Part shown: positions 36,659 to 43,749 of the stretch, piece by piece
Numbering within the stretch: position 1 is the stretch's first letter
How the letters are laid out: each line of letters starts with the position of its first letter
Origin: Candidatus Amulumruptor caecigallinarius
GTDB lineage: Bacteria; Bacteroidota; Bacteroidia; Bacteroidales; Muribaculaceae
Direction of reading: 5' to 3'
Assembly: GCA_944321825.1 (NCBI GenBank)
Contig: CALUMU010000008.1
Span: 37,083-101,082, forward strand
DNA: 64,000 nucleotides
Made by a program: the position numbers and the translations under genes
Notes under the pieces: generated by a model
Seen by the model: the letters and a program-made list of their open reading frames with translations, nothing else
The model's database searches: none
Told to the model about the DNA's origin: nothing

Positions 36659-38776
36659 TTAATCCGTCTTCTTTGCACTGAGCATCGAAGCCACCCGTTC
36701 ACACAGCTGGTGTGCATTGATCGGTTTCGACATATATGAGTCCATCCCGCTCGCCAGGATCCGCTCCTCGTCGGAAGCATACGCATACGCGGTCAATGCA
36801 AGGATGGGGACATCCTTCGATATTTTCCTTATCGCCCTTGTCGCCTCGTAACCGTCCATTTCAGGCATGTTTATATCCATCAGGATAAGCGACGGACGGT
36901 GTTCCCTGAACAGCTCCACGGCCTCGCGCCCGTTCCAGGCATGCAGCAGGTTGTAGTCATCCGACAGTATGGCACTTACCAGCTCGTAGTTGCTCGCATT
37001 ATCCTCCGCCACGAGTATACCGACACCATGGGGCTGGGACGACGACGGCACAGCACGCTCCGGCATATGCACCGTCTCAGATATATCTACTGCGACATAA
37101 GGCACTGTAAACCAAAAAGTAGAGCCCTTACCGGGTGCGGATTCCAACCCCATTTCCCCTCCCAGAGCTTTAACAATATTCTTGCAGATGGAAAGACCGA
37201 GGCCGAAGCCTTGCTTAAACCCGTTCAGCTTGACAAACCGGTTAAGGATATCCTGCTGCTTGTCTTTGGGGATGCCGCAACCCGTATCTTCTACATAGAA
37301 GCGGAGCATGCTGCCCTGCAGCTCGTAGCCGTAGCAGATAGTACCGCTGTCGGTAAATTTAATGGCGTTGGCGACGAGATTGGTGACGAGCTGCATCAGA
37401 CGGTTGCGTTCCGAACGTATGACACACCTTTCCAGACCGCATTTATACGACAGCACCACCGGCTTGCCGTCACTCATGCGTTGCTGGAATGTCTTATCCA
37501 TCTCTTCCATCAGCTTGTTAAGGTCGAATTCGGAAAATGCGAACTCTACAGCCCCGGCTTCGATCTTGGACAGGTCGAGGATATCCCCGATAAGTTTCAG
37601 CAGCAATTCGTTGTTGGATTCGATGACCCTCATGTACTTGTTACGCTTGTCTGCATCGACATTCCCGTTGGCAAGCAGGTTGCAGAACCCGACGATGGCA
37701 TTGAGCGGAGTGCGTATTTCGTGGCTCATGTTGGCCAGGAATGTAGATTTAAGGCGGTTAGACTCTTCGGCTCGCTCTTTCGCCAGAATCAGCTCCTCTT
37801 CCTGCTTCTTGCGGTGGGTTATAATCTGGTATGAACCCACCAACGTCAGCGGTCTGCCGTCCTCGGAGCGTTCTCCGACAATGGCGGTCGACTCCACCCA
37901 CTCGAGGGTTTTGTAGCCGAGTGCCTCAGGAACTGTACGGTATTCTTCGCGCATGAAAGCTGTTTTTCCGGCGATGAGGTCGTCAATCGCTTTCTTCATG
38001 CGCTCCCTGTCGTTGCTACCCACATGCGAATACACCTTATCCTCCGTAACAGGGATGTTGATGTAAACTATGTTGCCGTCATCGTCTCTGCTGGCTCTCT
38101 GACACATCCCGTGATGCTCGCCTACTTTCCACTGCCAGGAAAACACCTGAGACACTTCCAACGCAAGCGCGACCTGCTTTAACATCCATTCTTTTTCTTT
38201 CCTCAGATGATACAGGTTAGTACGGTCCACACCGAAATACTTCATGAAACGGCCGTTTCCGTCTGGAAATACCGTGATATCATAACATGTATCTTGATGG
38301 GGGAAATAATGCTGGAAATTGACGGGTTCCCCGGTCTGTTTCGCCAGAGTATTTTCCTTTATGAACAAGCCTATGGAATCAGGAAATAATTGACTGGCCG
38401 GCTTTCCGATACAGTCTTCCCGCCTCATTATTTTCTCGAAGCGGTCGTTCACGTCACGAAAAACCACATCCGTTATCACCCCATGGTCATCTGTCACCAT
38501 CTCCTGATTTATATACAGCAACGGCATATTATTGATGATGTGCAACAATTCTTCTTTACCCTGCCGGAGTGCCTCTTTTTCCTGCCGGAGCGTTTCTTTT
38601 TCCCGAACGGATTTCAGGAGAAGACGCGAAATAAAAGCCATGCCGCCCAAAAGCAGCACAGGAATGGACAAGAATATATATTCACGGTTATCGCCTACGC
38701 TCATCCCCCATACAGATAAAGCCAAAACGATAACGGCCGATATCGCCATCATCAAAACTACCTTTTTCTCATCCAT
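36659..38776 (-). CDS. Hybrid sensor histidine kinase, PAS-type
   Basis: 705 residues. Two membrane helices (about 6-25 and 32-52) are followed by a short coiled coil (about 56-80) and PAS-like domains (about 80-195 and 205-325). The HisKA domain has His352 in ANMSHEIRTPLNAIVGF, then an HATPase domain (about 455-570, with NLVANAIKFTDSG and GFGLGLSICKNIV) and a C-terminal receiver with Asp634 in LILMDINMPEMDGYEA. No DNA-binding domain or HPt is present. It is the first gene of the island operon and faces the invertible segment at 38889-39103. Its kinase and receiver parts closely resemble those of the kinase ending the operon, suggesting duplication with sensor exchange. Confidence 0.88.
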   Translation of the reverse strand: MDEKKVVLMMAISAVIVLALSVWGMSVGDNREYIFLSIPVLLLGGMAFISRLLLKSVREKETLRQEKEALRQGKEELLHIINNMPLLYINQEMVTDDHGVITDVVFRDVNDRFEKIMRREDCIGKPASQLFPDSIGLFIKENTLAKQTGEPVNFQHYFPHQDTCYDITVFPDGNGRFMKYFGVDRTNLYHLRKEKEWMLKQVALALEVSQVFSWQWKVGEHHGMCQRASRDDDGNIVYINIPVTEDKVYSHVGSNDRERMKKAIDDLIAGKTAFMREEYRTVPEALGYKTLEWVESTAIVGERSEDGRPLTLVGSYQIITHRKKQEEELILAKERAEESNRLKSTFLANMSHEIRTPLNAIVGFCNLLANGNVDADKRNKYMRVIESNNELLLKLIGDILDLSKIEAGAVEFAFSEFDLNKLMEEMDKTFQQRMSDGKPVVLSYKCGLERCVIRSERNRLMQLVTNLVANAIKFTDSGTICYGYELQGSMLRFYVEDTGCGIPKDKQQDILNRFVKLNGFKQGFGLGLSICKNIVKALGGEMGLESAPGKGSTFWFTVPYVAVDISETVHMPERAVPSSSQPHGVGILVAEDNASNYELVSAILSDDYNLLHAWNGREAVELFREHRPSLILMDINMPEMDGYEATRAIRKISKDVPILALTAYAYASDEERILASGMDSYMSKPINAHQLCERVASMLSAKKTD

Positions 38777-38888
38777 AAGATAACAATTTACATATCAGCA
38801 TAATAACCCTTTGCAACAAATGAAGGCCGACTCCAAAGCATACTTCCCTTATCAAGAAATACCTCTTACTCAATCAATGCACCTGATG
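38777..38888. promoter_or_regulatory. Leader between invertible segment and operon
   Basis: 112 bp with no gene and no hairpin strong enough to end transcription. In the inverted state a transcript from the invertible segment would cross it to reach the ATG at 38776. A near-match to the -7 box (TATGCTTTG, minus strand) may give low basal expression. Confidence 0.35.
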
Positions 38889-39103
38889 TTTTTCTTCTTA
38901 AGAGAAGTACTGGCCAGATTCTATCGGTGAGAATCAGACAGTTATGCCACTCATCCCTCTGGTAACGCACCGCAAATCTGTGATATGCCAAAACTTTTAA
39001 AACATTTAATCACGATGGTTGAAATTTTTTGTCTGAAAAACGAGGCTATTATCTTCATTTTTAGTAAATTTGCACCGCTTAATACTTCTCTTAAGAAGAA
39101 AAA
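38889..39103. repeat. Invertible promoter segment bounded by 21-bp inverted repeats
   Basis: The left arm (38889-38909) and right arm (39083-39103) are perfect reverse complements over 21 bp, sharing the core CTTCTTAAGAGAAG. They enclose 173 bp with no coding potential. A TAAATTTG -7 box lies at 39065-39072 reading right. Mirror inversion would place it at 38920-38927 reading left into the kinase gene at 38776, about 140 bp away. This layout resembles the invertible capsule promoters of Bacteroides fragilis. A tyrosine recombinase gene begins on the other side, ending at 39212. Confidence 0.85.
39065..39072 (+). promoter_or_regulatory. -7 box inside the invertible segment (OFF orientation)
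   Basis: TAAATTTG matches TAnnTTTG exactly. It reads rightward, away from the polysaccharide operon and into the terminator at 39101-39135. A -33 TTTG at about 20 bp is not visible; the nearest is at 39028-39031, too far upstream. No equivalent box reads leftward within the segment. Confidence 0.6.
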
Positions 39104-39135
39104 AACGCCAGTTCCTTCGGAATCGGGCGTTTTTT
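39101..39135. terminator. Bidirectional terminator just outside the right inverted repeat
   Basis: AAAAACGCC (39101-39109) pairs with GGCGTTTTT (39126-39134), with an inner TTCC/GGAA pairing around TTC. Runs of A on the left and T on the right serve both strands. It would stop rightward transcription from the OFF-oriented promoter and leftward transcription from the recombinase gene, insulating the switch. Confidence 0.8.
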
Positions 39136-39211
39136 CTTTCGTTTCCTTATAGAATTTCAGTGTCAGAATTATGAGCAGGGCGGCGATAAAGAACTGCCGC
39201 CTGCCAGCGGG

Positions 39212-40423
39212 CTACAATGCTTCAAGGACAAGACTGTTTGCCTTATCCACCAGAGAGGCATCCAAAGACGCCAAGTAGATTTGAGTGACATCTTCAGAGC
39301 TGTGCCCCATAGCTTCGCTGATGACGGATACCGAGACTTCTCTGCTCTTGGCGATGCTGGCCCACCCGTGGCGGGCGACATAAGTGGTCAGCGGGACTGT
39401 AAGTCCGAGCAGTTTGCCGATTTTTTTCAGTTTGGCGTTAACCAGATGCTCGGCACTCTTGTACTGCCTTCTGGCATCTTTGCACCTGTCTTTGATAATC
39501 GGCAGCAAATAAGGCGAATCCGCTGTGTCATATTTGTCTACAATTTCCTGCATGGGGCTTTCCCATCTGACAAACATCTGCTGGTTCGTTTTACGACGGC
39601 GGTACGACAGGATGCCATTATGCAGGTCTTTCTTTTTCAGATAAGCCATGTCGACAAACGACATACCTCGGGTATAAAAGCTGAACATGAAGAGATTCCT
39701 TGCAAGCTCCATGGACGGATCAAGCATCAGGTCCAGATCGCGAATCCTGCGGATATCCTCTATCGGCAGAGCACGCTTCACGGTCTTGTCTATCCCTGTA
39801 TACACGTGCTTGAAAGGGTTGCGTGGAGCCGTAAGACCTCGGTCAGCAGCGCGGTTGAAAATCGCCCGCAAATTGCGCATGTAATACGATGAACTGTTGG
39901 GGCATACATCGTGTTCCCTCAGATAGCTTTCGTATTCCATCATCAGACTGGCATCCACTCCGTCAAGGGCTATGTCAGCGCGCACACCCCGGAAACGCTC
40001 GAAGCTATTCAATGAAGTGGTGTAGGCTTCTGCGGTGCGAGCCTTGCCGATATAGTGGAGCTGCGTGACAAGCTTCCTTCCGAACGAGATGAATCCGTCG
40101 CCACCGGGAGATAATCGGAAGAGTTCCACCACCTTATCCGCCGTATAAGACTTCCCGGTACCGGCAAGGTGTGCCATGATACTTTGAAGCCTGACGGTAT
40201 CACATTCAACCCGCTGCCTCAGCGAGGCTAAATAATCACGCCTGCCAGCCATGACCTCCGAAAGCTGCCTCACACAAGAGGTTCTGCTGTCCCATTCCGC
40301 CGGATACAGCCTGTAGCCAGTACCTATCTGCCGGACCTTACGGTCATGGATTATTTGATAATAGAGCGTCCCTTGTCTTTCTTCCACGGAAGATGAGCGG
40401 AATTTCACTTTTACTGTTGCCAT
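39212..40423 (-). CDS. Tyrosine recombinase (Bacteroides-type integrase/invertase)
   Basis: 403 residues. The N-terminus is an arm-binding domain (about 1-90), then a SAM-like core-binding domain (about 105-205), then the catalytic domain. Catalytic residues appear as Arg252 in FYTRGMSFVDMAY, Lys278 in RRRKTNQ, Arg351 in TTYVARHGWASIA (Tyr348 takes the place of the first His, as is common in this group), His374 in AMGHSS and Tyr383 in IYLASLD. It lies 109 bp from the invertible segment and 240 bp from the right 17-bp repeat. It could therefore act as inverting enzyme, island integrase, or both; the sequence does not decide. The operon genes and this gene are separated by a bidirectional terminator. 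Confidence 0.88.
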   Translation of the reverse strand: MATVKVKFRSSSVEERQGTLYYQIIHDRKVRQIGTGYRLYPAEWDSRTSCVRQLSEVMAGRRDYLASLRQRVECDTVRLQSIMAHLAGTGKSYTADKVVELFRLSPGGDGFISFGRKLVTQLHYIGKARTAEAYTTSLNSFERFRGVRADIALDGVDASLMMEYESYLREHDVCPNSSSYYMRNLRAIFNRAADRGLTAPRNPFKHVYTGIDKTVKRALPIEDIRRIRDLDLMLDPSMELARNLFMFSFYTRGMSFVDMAYLKKKDLHNGILSYRRRKTNQQMFVRWESPMQEIVDKYDTADSPYLLPIIKDRCKDARRQYKSAEHLVNAKLKKIGKLLGLTVPLTTYVARHGWASIAKSREVSVSVISEAMGHSSEDVTQIYLASLDASLVDKANSLVLEAL

Positions 40424-40467
40424 AAATCTATTTGTTTGTTAGAATTGAAACCGACAAAGTTTTGAGC

Positions 40468-40486
40468 CATGGCAACGCTTGCCATG
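40468..40486. promoter_or_regulatory. Palindrome upstream of the recombinase gene
   Basis: CATGGCAA and TTGCCATG form 8-bp arms around CGC, 45 bp before the recombinase ATG. It could be an operator or a recombinase-binding site. The rest of 40424-40713 shows no gene. Confidence 0.4.
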
Positions 40487-40594
40487 CTATCATCTTTCTT
40501 CGGGCAAACGATTATAACCGTAGAATCTTTAAGCTAAACAAACACTGACAAATAAAAGGGTCATCTATACCCATCACGACAACTTAATACAAAG

Positions 40595-40632
40595 CAGTCG
40601 TCCATGCCCCATCAAGGTAGCATGGACGACTG
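40595..40632 (-). terminator. Hairpin downstream of lpdA
   Basis: CAGTCGTCCATGC (40595-40607) and GCATGGACGACTG (40620-40632) form a perfect 13-bp stem with a 12-base loop. On the minus strand it is followed by CTTTGTATT, an imperfect T tract, and is about 80 bp beyond lpdA, so it probably ends the glycine-cleavage operon. Confidence 0.6.
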
Positions 40633-40659
40633 AAAAAATGGAATAGATATGTCGGGAGG

Positions 40660-40676
40660 GGGTACGCGCCGGTTGG
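40660..40676 (+). repeat. Right 17-bp direct repeat, candidate attachment site
   Basis: Exact second copy of GGGTACGCGCCGGTTGG (see 24180-24196). It lies between the recombinase gene and the 3' end of lpdA, the usual place for an attachment site beside an integrase. The interval between the two copies is about 16.5 kb. Confidence 0.5.
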
Positions 40677-40713
40677 GCGGACTATCGCCAGACGGGTACC
40701 GGCCAAAGGGAAA

Positions 40714-42048
40714 TCAACAACTGCTGGCGGCTTTCCAGACTGTCTCGGAGAGGGAGGGATGGGTGTGGATGGCGGCGGCGATGTCACGGACGGTGAGGGA
40801 GGATGCCATGGCAGTGGCGACCTCAGAAATAAGGTCGGCAGCATGTGCGCCAAGGATGTGGCAACCGAGTATGGCTCCGTCGTCGCAATGGCTGATGAGT
40901 TTTACAAATCCCTGCGCGTCGCCCATCGCCACGGCCTTGCCATTGGAAGCATAGAGGGCGCGGCTCACCTTGTAATGCAGTCCGCGACCCTGACACTGCT
41001 CCTCGGTGAGACCGACCATAGCAGCCTCGGGCGTAGTAAAAAGAGCCGAGGGGATGACGCTCATATTGACATCTTCGCCAAGCACACAGCGGCCCTGCGC
41101 CGAAGCGGCATGGGCAAGCATACAGCGTCCGTTGACATCTCCGATGGCATAGATATGTTCGCGTGACGTGCGGTAGCCGTCATCTACCATGATGAATCCT
41201 TTATCGTCGACCTTTATGCCGGCATCCTCAGTGCCCTGGGGAAGAGATGCTTTACGCCCTACAGCCATCAGCGCGGCATCGACAGCCAACGACTGCGGCT
41301 TACCTTTGGCTTCATAGTCGACACGTAAGCCGGACGCGGACTCTCTCTCAATGGAGGTCACACCGGCTCCGACTATGATTTTGATGCCTCGGCGCGACAG
41401 GAGGCTGCGCAGACGCTTGGCTACATCGCGGTCAAACGGGGGGAGTATCTCCTTGCAGAACTCCAACACGGTCACCTCGACACCGAAAGCGTTGAGGATG
41501 GATGCGAACTCCATGCCGATGACCCCGCCGCCGATAATGGCGATGCTGCCCGGAAGCGTGTCAAGCGCAAGAAGGTCGTCGGAAGTCATAGCCAATTCCG
41601 CACCCGGAATAGGCAATGCGGCAGGGACCGAACCTGTAGCGATGATGAGCCGGTCAGCCACATACTGGTCCTCCCCTACCCACACCGACGGACCTGTGGA
41701 TGCAAGACGAGCGCAGCCGTGCACTATGTCGACACCCGACAGTTCCTGCGCCACTCCGTCACGCAGCCCACTCACCACTTGGCGCATACGGGCTGCTGCG
41801 GCAGCGAAATCCGCTCTCCAGTGAGCCACCTCTACGCCAAACGCCGCAGCATCTTTGAGGTCCAACACCTTAGAGGCAGAAGCGCACAAGGCTTTGGTGG
41901 GGATACAACCACGGTTAAGGCAAGTGCCGCCAAGCTCGCCACGCTCTATGAGTGTCACTTTGTGGCCTTGCCGGGCAGCTAACGCAGCGGTTTCGTAGCC
42001 GCCGGGGCCAGCTCCGATGATTACGAGATTACTTCGGTATAGGGACAT
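40714..42048 (-). CDS. lpdA: Dihydrolipoyl dehydrogenase (L protein)
   Basis: FAD-dependent disulfide oxidoreductase that reoxidises lipoyl groups on GcvH and passes electrons to NAD+. The FAD motif is VIIGAGPGGYETA (about 9-21), the redox-active pair is Cys43/Cys48 in GGTCLNRGCIP, a second nucleotide-binding motif is IAIIGGGVIGMEFA, YAIGDVNGRCMLAHAA binds FAD, and HTHPSLSE near the end supplies the catalytic His-Glu. I start it at 42048 (MSLYRSN); further upstream ATGs overlap gcvPB. It is the last gene of the glycine-cleavage operon and so is probably its dedicated L protein. Confidence 0.95.
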   Translation of the reverse strand: MSLYRSNLVIIGAGPGGYETAALAARQGHKVTLIERGELGGTCLNRGCIPTKALCASASKVLDLKDAAAFGVEVAHWRADFAAAAARMRQVVSGLRDGVAQELSGVDIVHGCARLASTGPSVWVGEDQYVADRLIIATGSVPAALPIPGAELAMTSDDLLALDTLPGSIAIIGGGVIGMEFASILNAFGVEVTVLEFCKEILPPFDRDVAKRLRSLLSRRGIKIIVGAGVTSIERESASGLRVDYEAKGKPQSLAVDAALMAVGRKASLPQGTEDAGIKVDDKGFIMVDDGYRTSREHIYAIGDVNGRCMLAHAASAQGRCVLGEDVNMSVIPSALFTTPEAAMVGLTEEQCQGRGLHYKVSRALYASNGKAVAMGDAQGFVKLISHCDDGAILGCHILGAHAADLISEVATAMASSLTVRDIAAAIHTHPSLSETVWKAASSC

Positions 42049-42061
42049 AATAAGAAGCTGT

Positions 42062-43540
42062 TTAAGATGGTTCATTCGCTGCAAGCCACTGCCTGTAGGT
42101 AGTTACAGGCGAGATTGCTGCGGCAGTATCGTCGGGATGGCTTATCGGGGTGTCATGCGGAGCATCCTTGACCATCTCCGGGGATTCCTTGGCTTCTATG
42201 GCTATCCGCCTCATCGCGTCTATGAAAGCGTCGATGGTCTCAAGGCTCTCGGTCTCGGTCGGCTCAATCATCAGCGACTCATGGAAAAGGAGGGGGAAAT
42301 AGATGGTCGGGGCATGATAGCCCATGTCGAGCAGTCGTTTCGCCACATTGAGAGTCGTTACACCTGTCGACTTGTCGGCCAAACCGTCAAAAACCATCTC
42401 GTGCTTGCACAGACCGTCGATAGGCAAGAGATATAGGTCTTTAAGGCGTTCCTTGATATAATTGGCGTTGAGGGTGGAGAGCTTGCCGACCTCCATCAAC
42501 CCATCGGCACCTAACGAGAGGATGTAGGCGAGGGCGCGCAGCTCTACGGCAAAATTCCCCAACCAGTGAGACACGCTGCCAAGCGACGTTGCGGCATCGG
42601 TCACCACTTCATACGACCCCTCGGCAGACTTCACCACCTTGGGCATCGGGAGAAATTGCTGCAATCCGTCTCTCACCCCTACCGGGCCGCTACCGGGGCC
42701 TCCGCCGCCATGAGGGGTGGAAAATGTCTTGTGGAGATTGATGTGCATGACATCAAAGCCCATATCGCCCGGACGTGCCACTCCGAGCAGCGGATTGAGA
42801 TTGGCTCCGTCATAATACATCAAGGCACCCACGCCATGCACCGCCTCGGCGATGGCAGGTATGTTACGTTCGAAAATACCTACCGTATTGGGATTGGTCA
42901 TCATCATCGCCGCCACGGTATCGTCAAGTTTGGACAGCAGGTCATCGGTATCCACAGTGCCGTCAGGCAGACTTTTCACCTCCACAATCTTATATCCGGC
43001 CAAAGCCGCGCTTGCCGGATTGGTGCCATGGGCCGAGTCAGGTATAAGCACCTTGTCACGCGCATAGTCCCGACGGCTCTCGTGGTAAGCCTTGATGACA
43101 AACAGCCCTGTCAGTTCGCCCTGCGCCCCGGCATAGGGGTTGAGCGAAAATTCCGCCATACCACCTACCTCGCTCAGAGCCTCCTGAAGAGTATAGTATG
43201 CCTCTAACGCACCCTGCACGCTCCACGATGGCTGGAGCGGGTGGAGGTCGCGGAAATCACGGTGCGAGGCTATCTCTTCGTTGATTTTCGGGTTATACTT
43301 CATGGTACACGACCCGAGAGGATAGAAACCCGTATCGACACCGAAATTATTAGTGCTCAAATTATTATAATGACGTGCAACTGTCGGCTCGTCGACTTCC
43401 GGCAGGTCGAGAGGGGTTTCACGCATCAACGCCGAGGGAATATCCACTGCGAACTCCACTCCGTTGTCAGGCACTTTCACCCCTTTACGTCCCGGATGTG
43501 ACAACTCGAATATCAGTTGGCCATATAGTCTCCGATTCAT
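42062..43540 (-). CDS. gcvPB: Glycine dehydrogenase (decarboxylating) subunit 2
   Basis: C-terminal half of the PLP-dependent P protein, encoded separately as in many Bacteroidota and Gram-positives. The PLP lysine lies in NLHKTFSTPHGGGGPGSGPVG, and PDSAHGTNPASAALAGYK is also typical. With GcvPA it decarboxylates glycine and loads the aminomethyl group onto GcvH. The chosen start at 43540 (MNRRLYGQ) is where conservation begins; a start at 43582 would be inside the repeat element at 43545-43735. About 492 residues, normal for this subunit. Confidence 0.95.
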   Translation of the reverse strand: MNRRLYGQLIFELSHPGRKGVKVPDNGVEFAVDIPSALMRETPLDLPEVDEPTVARHYNNLSTNNFGVDTGFYPLGSCTMKYNPKINEEIASHRDFRDLHPLQPSWSVQGALEAYYTLQEALSEVGGMAEFSLNPYAGAQGELTGLFVIKAYHESRRDYARDKVLIPDSAHGTNPASAALAGYKIVEVKSLPDGTVDTDDLLSKLDDTVAAMMMTNPNTVGIFERNIPAIAEAVHGVGALMYYDGANLNPLLGVARPGDMGFDVMHINLHKTFSTPHGGGGPGSGPVGVRDGLQQFLPMPKVVKSAEGSYEVVTDAATSLGSVSHWLGNFAVELRALAYILSLGADGLMEVGKLSTLNANYIKERLKDLYLLPIDGLCKHEMVFDGLADKSTGVTTLNVAKRLLDMGYHAPTIYFPLLFHESLMIEPTETESLETIDAFIDAMRRIAIEAKESPEMVKDAPHDTPISHPDDTAAAISPVTTYRQWLAANEPS

Positions 43541-43544
43541 AAAT

Positions 43545-43735
43545 AAGTAACTCACAAAAATTAGTTTATAATAATTTTTCAAGTAACCCTACGGGCTTGC
43601 ATATTCTTGCTCGTCTTTCCGGCTGATTTCCAATTCTCACTCAGTCGTTTAGCTCGCTAAACTCCATCGCTCGACTTGAAAATCTCCTCGAAAATCCTTC
43701 GCAATTATATGCAAGCTAATTTTCGCGAGTTACTT
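43545..43735. mobile_element. MITE-like repeat between gcvPA and gcvPB
   Basis: A 191-bp non-coding element whose ends, 43545-43572 and 43704-43735, are imperfect inverted repeats: AAGTAACTCrCrAAAATTAG followed by a variable few bases, with a 4-base gap. The centre holds the perfect hairpin GTTTAGC-TC-GCTAAAC (43647-43662). It has no ORF and sits in the only large gap of the gcv operon, ending 5 bp before the gcvPB start codon. Confidence 0.6.
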
Positions 43736-43749
43736 AACTGTTCAAAAGG

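Noticed and set aside
36652..36786. 45-residue N-terminal extension of the TolC-like gene
   Set aside because: It would overlap the upstream kinase gene; the signal peptide begins at 36651.
42049..42084. Longer lpdA start at 42084
   Set aside because: It would overlap the end of gcvPB and add residues without similarity; the ATG at 42048 begins just before the FAD motif.
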